Source: Dromiciops gliroides (taxonomy: Eukaryota; Chordata; Mammalia; Microbiotheria; Microbiotheriidae). Taken from it: a DNA stretch of 64,000 nucleotides. The notes beneath the pieces were generated by a model. It did no database searches. It was not told where the DNA came from and saw nothing but the letters and a program-made list of their open reading frames with translations. Numbering within the stretch: position 1 is the first letter of the stretch; every line of letters starts with the position of its first letter. Below are positions 57,465-64,000 of the stretch, one piece after another. Location: contig NC_057861.1 of the NCBI RefSeq assembly GCF_019393635.1, positions 381,741,315 to 381,805,314 on the forward strand, in the 5' to 3' direction. Both the position numbers and the translations under genes were made by a program.

Positions 57465-57716
57465 GAGGCAGCTAGGTGGTTCAGTGGATAGAGTATTGGT
57501 CCTGGAGTTAGGAAGACCTGAGTTCAAATCTGACCTTAAACAATTATTAGTTGAACGACCCTGGGCAAGTCACTTAACCTGTTTGGCTTAATCCACTGGA
57601 GAAGGAAATGACAAACCACTACATCATATTTGCCAAGAAAACCCCACTGACAACATTGGTGTATTATGGTCCACAAGGTCATGAAGAGTCAGACATGACT
57701 GGACAACAAATATTTA
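57465..57716 (+). repeat. SINE with RTE/BovB-like tail (chimera)
   Basis: tRNA-SINE head (gaggcagctaggtggttcag), then tggagaaggaaatgacaaac, tttgccaagaaaaccccact, ggtcatgaagagtcagacat and a CAAC-rich end. The most complete of three such copies. Confidence 0.75.
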
Positions 57717-58191
57717 ATTACAGTAAGAGATACTTACATACCAATATATCAACTCCTATTTTTATTGTGGTACAGGGAAAAAAAATGCCATCTTGTAGTC
57801 TCACAAACCCTTTTTGCAGAAGTTATTATATAAAATTTTATCTTCCTCTCATCCAATCTCAGGGCAAAACAGATTCCTCTAATAGCTACACTATATAAGG
57901 ATTCTTAAGGCATATAAGAAAGAATTAGAAAATATATATACCAGAATTGGTTTATAGGATAAAACAAATTCTTATAATATCATGTTAAGAAAAAAATCTA
58001 GAATATGCTTTTTAAAAGCATGCTACTATAAGCCCATATTCATGCTACATATTTCAATATAAAGTTATGAAGAAAAAAAGGAAGACTATACAATAATATT
58101 ACGATCGATTGTTCCATTCTCTGCTTTCCTTTCTATAAAACATTAAGTATATCGTGAACTTATAACATAATAGGTATGGGGATCACCTTAC

Positions 58192-58238
58192 ATTTTTCAA
58201 GTGCATCCATTGCAGCTCCCATTTCTGCTTGTTGAATA
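58192..58238 (-). CDS. DROSHA: DROSHA coding exon, C-terminal helix of the dsRBD
   Basis: This small 47 bp exon completes a serine codon from the previous exon, then encodes IQQAEMGAAMDALEK and the first base of a tyrosine codon. It is the alanine-rich final helix of the dsRBD that begins in the exon at 59102. The acceptor (ttttaaaatag) has a weak, A-interrupted pyrimidine tract. The donor is gtaagg. The exon is too short to call alone; the call rests on exact phase agreement with both flanking exons. Confidence 0.95.
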
Positions 58239-58372
58239 CTATTTTAAAAAAGAAATAAAAGTTGAAGTACTATCTACAAAATATTCAATATTTTTCAGAA
58301 ACATATGTATATCTATAAAATAACAATAATGGCTCTCATATGTAGCTTTTGGCATTAGTTACATAGGCTATA

Positions 58373-58377
<5 letters not shown>

Positions 58378-58436
<59 letters not shown>
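58378..58436. repeat. (CA)n microsatellite
   Basis: About 29 uninterrupted CA units inside a DROSHA intron. Confidence 0.97.
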
Positions 58437-58440
<4 letters not shown>

Positions 58441-58441
58441 T

Positions 58442-59010
58442 TTAGTTATAGTTAGTTATATAGGACCAAAGAGCTAGAGTTGGAAGGGACCTTAGTGGCC
58501 CTGAAGTCCAGGGTTACATTTTATTAACCTCAGGCTTAACCTGTATGTGCAGGTATAATATTTTCCAAAATGATTTGTCATTAACTTGTATGTTACCATT
58601 GTAACTTACCCTCTCCTCTGATTTAATGAACTACTGTAGCAAAGTGAGAATATGTCTAATCCCATTCTTACCCCCACACCCCCACAACCAAATACATATT
58701 TTCATTCTCAAGACTGTCTTTTCTAGTTCAGAGTTAAGGCTCATCGGTCTAACAGGTTAAGCAAGAAAGTTAACCCTGCCATCACCCATGCCAAATCTAT
58801 TTACTAGTTAAAATATCAAAATTTGGCATCTTGGAGATGGAAAGGAGATTATAGGTCATCTATATTTATCGAATCCCCACATTTTATAACTGAGGTCACA
58901 GACCCAGAAAGGTAAAGTGCTATTTGCCAGGGGTCAAAAACCAATAGGAAAACTAAAGCTAGAACTCAGGTTACCTGCCTTCTAGGCTAGTTCTTCTGAA
59001 TTATACCATG
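58442..59010 (+). repeat. Two older SINE fragments
   Basis: At 58460 (gagctagagttggaagggac) and 58836-59010 (cttggagatggaaaggagat, cacattttataactgaggtc, ctagaactcaggttacctgc). Diverged copies of the family also seen at 60440 and 62612. Confidence 0.55.
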
Positions 59011-59101
59011 TAACCCCTAGAATTGTTAACTTGGGGTTTCTCAAACAGAAAGGTCTTAAAAATCTAAAAGCCAAAACCAAAAAAGTATTTTTTTCCCCTA
59101 C

Positions 59102-59194
59102 CTTGGGCCTTTCCCACAGCCTATTCTTTCCCCTTTGAAATAAACAGCCACAGTATAAGTTCTTGCATGAGATGGCCCCACTGTCTGAAGAGTC
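59102..59194 (-). CDS. DROSHA: DROSHA coding exon, first half of the dsRNA-binding domain
   Basis: This 93 bp exon has phase 2 in and phase 2 out. It encodes TLQTVGP, then HARTYTVAVYFKGERIG, then the glycine-rich GCGKGP. This is the beta-strand core of a double-stranded-RNA-binding domain. In DROSHA the dsRBD contacts the pri-miRNA stem and works with the dsRBDs of DGCR8. The acceptor tctctttttctcag is strong and the donor is gtaggg. Of the three frames, only the one continuous with the neighbouring exons gives the dsRBD. A second frame is also open but joins nothing. Confidence 0.96.
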
Positions 59195-59469
59195 CTGAGA
59201 AAAAGAGAGATGTTATTTTTAGTAAAGTAGTCTCCTCCCAATTGGGAATCACATAGTACTCCAAGAACAAACAACTACTCAGCACATGGGGTAGGCAGCA
59301 ATAAGAGTGCTGGTGGAGGAGTAAGGGTTAAAAGTTGGTATTTGTGGGGCAGTAAAAAAACAGTTTAAAATATGTAATAGAAAAATTCTTTGTTTTTCTC
59401 TGAAAATAGTTCTTAGGAAATAGCTCTTAACTGCCTGAAATCGAAGATATATAGGAAACAACCTAAATA

Positions 59470-60340
59470 TACAAAATCAAAAGCCTTTCTCCAAATTATA
59501 AGTGGTGAGTTACAAACTATTTAGAACCATAAGAAAGATTATTCCAAATCATCATTAATAGAAAAGAAATGCAAATCAAGACATCTATTAGGTTTTACCT
59601 AACACCCAGAACCCCAGCAAAGATAAATAAAGAATGGTCAATGTTGGAAGGACTATGGAGCATAAAAGACATTCTTTTGGTAGAACTGTGAATTGTTCCA
59701 ACCTTCCTGGAAAGCAATCTGGAATTATACTAAGAAAATGATGAAATGGCCATACCTTTTGACCCAGAGATCCCACTGCTAGGCATATACCACAAGAAGG
59801 TCAAAGACAAAGAAAATTTACATATACATTATGTATTCATTCACAGCAACACATTTTGTGGTAGCAAAGAACTGGAAACAAAGTAAATGGCCATCCATTT
59901 GGGGGATGGATGGATAAACTTTGGCACATGAATGTAATGGAATATTATCACACAATGAATGACAAATATATATGAACTAATGCCAGATAAAGTAATCAGA
60001 ACCAAGAAAAGAATATGCACAATGACTATTTAAATGGAAATGGAAACAACAAAATGAAACTAAAGGTAGTGTAATTATAATAGCCAAGGTTGGCCATGAG
60101 ATGAGAAAATGTACGTCTCTCCTCTGCTTTGCAGAGGTTTGAGGATTAATGCTGCAAAAATTTTCAGACCTGGTAGCTTTACTGTTAATTTAACTGAATG
60201 TCCTTTTCCCTCAACCTTGGTCTGCTGTCTTTTTAAAATCTGCATTCTCAAATTATATATTTATTTGGTATTAGGGGTGGCTCACTGGGTACCAGAAAGG
60301 GGAGAGATATGAAAACAAAACATCAATTAAATGAGCAAAA
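59470..60340 (+). mobile_element. L1 3' region in DROSHA intron
   Basis: Reads gaaatgcaaatcaagacatc, ccttcctggaaagcaatctg, ttgacccagagatcccactg, ggtagcaaagaactggaaac, tggcacatgaatgtaatgga, an L1 ORF2 end and 3' UTR. It is opposite in orientation to DROSHA. Confidence 0.75.
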
Positions 60341-60439
60341 CCAAAATACATTAAAAAATAAAATTAAAGTAAATAAGCAAACACAAAGAAATAAAATGAA
60401 GCTGGAAAGCAAAATAGAAAAAAGAAATTCTAGAAATTC

Positions 60440-60600
60440 TAGAATCATAGATTTAGAGCTGGAAGAGAGGTCATTATAGATCAACACATTCATTACACAT
60501 GAAGAAAATGAAGCTGAGAAAAATTAATTAATTATTTGACAAGATTGTACAAGTAGTAAGTGACATAGGCAGGATCTAGTTGCTATTTTAAAGCTTTGCC
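60440..60600 (+). repeat. Older SINE fragment
   Basis: Reads gaatcatagatttagagctg, gaagaaaatgaagctgagaa, aagtagtaagtgacataggc. Confidence 0.6.
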
Positions 60601-61111
60601 TGTTAGGTGTCATATTTTTAGCAAAAAATTACTTTTTTTACTCCATGTATTTGTAAAATGTCAAATATAGGCCAACATTTTAGCATAAGAGAATTCATTA
60701 GGAATATACTTTAAACCTCTCCTGTATGATTTCATTTCTTTCTTAGGTTCATTTGACTATTTGTACATATCAGAAAAATTAAAAAAAATTAATTTCTAAA
60801 TTATAACTTTTCAAAGAAAAAATATAATAGCAATTCAACAAATAGAATAAAGCCTACTGTATGTGTCAAAGACATACTGCAGGTTCCTAATGCAACAGAA
60901 GATAAACTGAAGGGGGAAAAACCAGACCATCTCTTTTATTTTCAACATGGGGGAGGGGTCTGTGAGTAGAGATAATAATTGTCCTTTTATTTATTCATGT
61001 TGGAGAATGAAAATGGTGAGCTTTCCTTGGATAAACAAAGAAAAAATGGATAAGGTCTTTAAGGTATATATTATCACAACAGTCTTCCATTAAATAGATC
61101 ATCAATTCAGT

Positions 61112-61250
61112 GCTAGAATGGGCCTGAGACATCATCCAGTCCGTCTCTCTCATTTTCAAAATGAGTTATGGGTCATACAGGCAATAGCTGCAGTGTCAGG
61201 ATATGAACCCAGATCTCCACACTCCAATTGCAGCTTTACCAGCTTGCTTT
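61112..61250 (+). repeat. Older SINE fragment
   Basis: Reads gctagaatgggcctgagaca, tctcattttcaaaatgagtt, gatatgaacccagatctcca. Confidence 0.55.
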
Positions 61251-61579
61251 TATGGAATCGTAACCATCACTTAAATGATAAAGCATTCAAAACTTTCCAT
61301 ATCATATTGTATACAACCATTACATTTATTAGGCACAGCCTAGTTTCTTCCCTTTATCCTCAGAATAAATCAAACAGTTTTCATACGGACAACTTTCTGA
61401 TATCAACACCCAGTTTCCATTCCCAATTCATTTGGTATATAATTTTGCTGATCTATCTCTGTACCTCAGTTTTTCTTTATGAAGTAAAGGAAAATTAGGC
61501 AGTTAGTAGCATCCTTTGTGATATCCAAATAAAAGGATATCCTATAAGTATCTTGGAAAACAATTAAAAACCCACAGAT

Positions 61580-61683
61580 GGGGGCAGCTAGGTGGCGCAG
61601 TAAGTATATAGAGCACTGGCCTTGGATTCAGGAGGACCCGAGTTCAAATCTGGCCTCAGTCACTTAACCCCAATTGCCTTACC
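61580..61683 (+). repeat. tRNA-derived SINE with internal deletion
   Basis: The head is intact, but a ~40 bp deletion joins cctcagtcactt directly to aaccccaattgcc. An extra tagagca-adjacent insertion (aagtatat) lies near the A box. Flanked by cccacagatg on both sides. Confidence 0.92.
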
Positions 61684-62075
61684 AAACAAACAAAAACCCC
61701 ACAGATGAAGATCTGAAAAGGGTTTCTTTAAGCTGTTTAGAGGTCTTGTGGTATTAAAAAATTAATATGTACTATTATCTATACAAATACATTCTGTTTA
61801 AGTATATAAGTTAGAGTAAAATAATAAAAATGCTTTTAAAAAGCGGATACACTTAATGCTTTCTGTCTTTGTTCAAAAATTTTCTGTGTACTTCTCCTCT
61901 GTATTTTCCTTTAGAGCCTATATATGAGCCATAAAAACAAACTAATCACTTTATAATCACACCTTGTTTCTGACTAAAAGTAGTACTATGCAGTTTGAAC
62001 AATGACCCATTCAAAAGTCCTGGCATTTTTCTCTTTTCAGAAAGAAAATTCACCCCAAAGGTGAGGATGTCAAGA

Positions 62076-62225
62076 GTTGAAGAAAAAGGAACAAGTTATA
62101 TTTAGCATACTGTGGGTTTCAATGGCAACTAAAAAGCTACTTTTAGAATAGAAGATGAATGCTGTTTGGGGCTAAGACTAAGGTCAATTAATAGACCCAC
62201 AAATCTATAAATATCTTAATAGTCA
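62076..62225 (+). repeat. Direct repeat, copy 1 (DROSHA intron)
   Basis: From gttgaagaaaaaggaacaag through tatttagcatactgtgggtt to acccacaaat and atatcttaa. It matches 63452-63600 in the same order with moderate divergence. Not recognised as a named family. Confidence 0.75.
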
Positions 62226-62611
62226 AGAGAATGTGCCACAAGCTATGAAGGTAATCCCAAAAGAAGAGTTCCAAGGACACTCTCCAAGTAGCATCCTTGA
62301 ATCGGTACATGGCTTTCAGATGGGCTCAAGAGAATAAGTATTATCTGGATGTATAAATTCACCTCTCTGTGTTAGACCTGTTAAATCATTTTATAGTTGT
62401 ATCTACAATACACACAGAAGGCAAGTGTCTTTTCATAAATATATATGTAATACATATATATATAAAAGAAATTATAAAATAGTTTTTATCCCAGCAAAAC
62501 TAAAATGAGTGCAACAGAAAAGATAATCCAAATATTAATTGCAAAAAACTACATGTAATATTATCTTGTCTTTAAGAAAATTAGTGTTACTGCTTCAGTC
62601 ATTAATATGTA

Positions 62612-62780
62612 AGAATTTTAGGACATGAAGAGAACTTTAAAATAATTTAGTTCACACCCTCATTTTACCCTTAAGACAGCTGTGGGTCAGAAAGGTTAAG
62701 TGAGTTGACAACCACTGCAAGCTGGGATGGAGCCAGAACCCAGGTCTCCAGACTGATTTACATCTAGCGCTCTTTCCACT
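62612..62780 (+). repeat. Older SINE fragment
   Basis: Reads aggacatgaagagaacttta, cctcattttacccttaagac, gaacccaggtctccagactg and gctctttccactg. Confidence 0.6.
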
Positions 62781-62897
62781 GAAAAGTGATGTGTAATTAT
62801 TTTATCTTGGTCACATGAAATATTTTTAAAATCAGGATAATCAAGTCTGAGCATACCATGTACAAAGGCCATGGTCTGTAGGCGATAGCTTACTTAC

Positions 62898-63001
62898 TTA
62901 TAGAGAGGAATGTCGGGCTCTTTTCCCTCTGTTCTAAGGGTCAGGCAGCACTGCTGAAGTTGGGATTTAGGATCATTCCAATCCTGATTCAAAATGAACT
63001 C
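62898..63001 (-). CDS. DROSHA: DROSHA coding exon, RNase IIIb to dsRBD linker
   Basis: This 104 bp exon encodes 34 codons, starting EFILNQDWNDPKSQLQQC and ending PDIPLY, plus 2 nt of a lysine codon completed by the next exon. It follows the previous exon after a very short intron of 108 bp (63002-63109). The acceptor is actgcag and the donor is a strong gtaagtaag. In DROSHA this stretch leads from the second RNase III domain into the double-stranded-RNA-binding domain. The reading frame is fully open. Confidence 0.96.
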
Positions 63002-63109
63002 CTGCAGTAAGTCCCCAAAAGACTATTCAATAATGGTTTTGGCATCACTGACTATTAAAAATAACACACTAAAAGAATATCAGTAGTTAAAAGTTTTCAA
63101 AGAACTAAC

Positions 63110-63192
63110 CTTTAGCCTTGGAAAGAAGCACACATTCATGAAAGTGTGAACGTATTCCAAATCCTTGTCAATGTATAGTGCAGCAATAAATG
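63110..63192 (-). CDS. DROSHA: DROSHA coding exon, end of RNase IIIb domain (fifth from last)
   Basis: This 83 bp exon reads, on the minus strand, 2 nt of a split codon plus 27 codons beginning FIAALYIDKDLEYVHTFMN and ending FPRLK. That matches my recollection of DROSHA at the end of its second RNase III domain, the domain that cuts one strand of pri-miRNA hairpins in the nuclear Microprocessor complex with DGCR8. It is bounded by a pyrimidine-rich acceptor (ttttccag) and a donor (gttagt). It ends on a codon boundary, and the next exon starts in phase. The upstream exon carrying the rest of the domain is not in the window. Every codon is open, so the gene appears intact here. Confidence 0.95.
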
Positions 63193-64000
63193 CTGGAAAA
63201 GAGAATAATTTAAAAGGGTCTTTTAAGTAAAACTATGTTACCACCATTTATCAGTAAGTCTAGATCATTAAAATAAAATTTAATAATGTTCAAAAATTCT
63301 CAACTCTCTTTTTTCACCAATGCCACCTCTTTTCTCTTAAATCAGAAAGCAAGTCTGCCTTTTAATTCTAACTACAACAAACAGTAGCATTGTTGGGAGT
63401 GTGGCTAGTGGTTAAATCTACTCCTGTAAATACCATCCCTGGTATTAAATAGTGAAGAAAAAGGAACAAGTTCTATTTAGCACACTCTGGGTCTCAACAA
63501 CTAAGGAATTACTTCAGAGTAGAAAATGAATACTATTTGTGAACAAGACTAAAATTAAGTAACACACCTGCAGACCCACAAATATCTTAACGCCTTAAAG
63601 TTGTCCTTCAAACTCTCATATCTCCTAAATTAGTAAGGGGGATTTATGACACTAAATAAACATTCTGGGGATCCAAACAGTGATATTAAAGTCACTTGCT
63701 TGCTCCAGCCTCTAAGTTTTCTATCTGTGTTTAAGGACCATATGCAGAAATTGACAATCATTAAACTAGATGCAAACAAAAGCTTGACTCACCAATTAAA
63801 ATAAAACTAATTTTTAAAGCCCAGCAATTTTACTGGTTAAAAAAAGACTTTAAGAACATTAGTTTTAAAATCTTACCTTTAGAGAACAAATATTTTATTT
63901 GGGAAAAGTTATTTTAAAAACATCTTTCACTGAACTAAGAAAAACACTGACAATGGTTTTTAACTTTTCCAAATCAGTAAAATTTTAATTTTAAAATTTC
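63193..64000 (-). other. DROSHA: DROSHA intron, upstream of the first visible exon (partial)
   Basis: AT-rich intronic sequence running off the window edge. I looked for the preceding exon and did not find it. A ctaaag/gtaag donor-like string near 63880 is preceded by stop-rich sequence and is not an exon. The intron contains one copy (about 63452-63600) of a direct repeat listed separately. Confidence 0.85.
63452..63600 (+). repeat. Direct repeat, copy 2 (DROSHA intron)
   Basis: From agtgaagaaaaaggaacaag through tatttagcacactctgggtc to gacccacaaatatcttaa. Partner of 62076-62225. The two copies bracket the exons at 62898 and 63110. Confidence 0.75.

Larger units (their letters stand above)
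55190..58191 (-). other. DROSHA: DROSHA last intron, 3.0 kb
   Basis: The intron separates the dsRBD-helix exon from the terminal exon. About half is a long antisense CR1/L3-type LINE (55770-57340), split by an inverted pair of young SINEs. An RTE-tailed SINE follows at 57465. The stretches 55190-55770 and 57720-58190 show no recognised element. Confidence 0.85.
58239..59101 (-). other. DROSHA: DROSHA intron, 863 bp
   Basis: The intron lies between the two dsRBD exons. It contains a pure CA microsatellite (58378-58436) and two degenerate old SINE pieces. No other structure was recognised. Confidence 0.85.
59195..62897 (-). other. DROSHA: DROSHA intron, 3.7 kb
   Basis: The intron lies between the exons at 62898 and 59102. 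It holds an L1 3' end (59470-60340), older SINE pieces near 60440, 61112 and 62612, a deleted tRNA-SINE at 61580 and one copy of the ~150 bp direct repeat near 62076. A 126-codon open frame at 61118-61498 overlaps a SINE remnant and has no protein likeness. The stretch 61690-62070 shows nothing recognisable. Confidence 0.85.

Noticed and set aside
58378..58436. Regular repeats as a CRISPR-like array
   Set aside because: Plain CA microsatellite; no spacers, and the genome is a mammal's.
61118..61498. 126-codon open frame
   Set aside because: Sits in a DROSHA intron, opposite strand, starting in an old SINE fragment; no recognisable protein.
20..61683. Many tRNA-like A/B-box sequences
   Set aside because: They are SINE heads; none folds as a complete tRNA with anticodon arm and acceptor stem, so no tRNA gene is called.
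63870..63890. Donor-like ctaaag/gtaag on the minus strand as another DROSHA exon
   Set aside because: Upstream sequence is stop-rich and does not encode the expected RNase IIIb residues.

Overview
The window is a vertebrate nuclear segment, almost certainly from a marsupial. The main evidence is about 31 copies of one tRNA-derived SINE (head ggggcagctaggtggcgcag, B-box-like gttcaaatcc, A-rich tail) in both orientations. Older MIR/THER1-type SINEs, L2, CR1/L3-like, RTE-like and L1 LINE pieces, and several ERV-type LTRs make up much of the rest. The dominant SINE resembles WSINE1/SINE1 families as I remember them; species cannot be resolved by reading. Base composition is AT-rich, with simple repeats typical of mammalian intergenic DNA.

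One protein-coding gene is recognisable: the 3' end of DROSHA, on the minus strand at the right edge. Five consecutive coding exons (63110-63192, 62898-63001, 59102-59194, 58192-58238, 55059-55189) join in frame. They encode the end of the second RNase III domain, the double-stranded-RNA-binding domain, the basic C-terminal tail and the stop codon. A short 3' UTR and a poly(A) signal follow near 54945. The rest of DROSHA lies beyond position 64000.

Positions 1 to about 54900 hold no exon I can recognise. In human, the gene beyond the DROSHA 3' end is CDH6, facing it tail to tail, so this is probably the CDH6-DROSHA intergenic interval. It is a stack of nested transposons: (1) 4630-6312, an L2-type LINE cut by a 5'-truncated L1 that is itself cut by two SINEs; (2) 7130-10260 and 16720-18170, L1 pieces (minus-strand ORF2/ORF1 and plus-strand 5'UTR/ORF1) of related families; (3) 22334-24090, one likely solo LTR and a second LTR-like block followed by a primer-binding-like site; (4) 30946-33340 and 41765-44520, two long RTE-like LINE remnants, with short relatives at 24243 and 45340; (5) 34059-34857, an RTE-tailed SINE split by a solo LTR; (6) 36130-38865, a long L2-type LINE split by another solo LTR. 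The remaining blocks look like ordinary single-copy non-coding DNA.

The DROSHA introns contain two features worth checking: a near-perfect inverted pair of SINEs in the last intron, and a pair of ~150 bp direct repeats that flank two exons. I found no CRISPR array, prokaryotic operon, rRNA, functional tRNA gene or clearly novel biochemical system.
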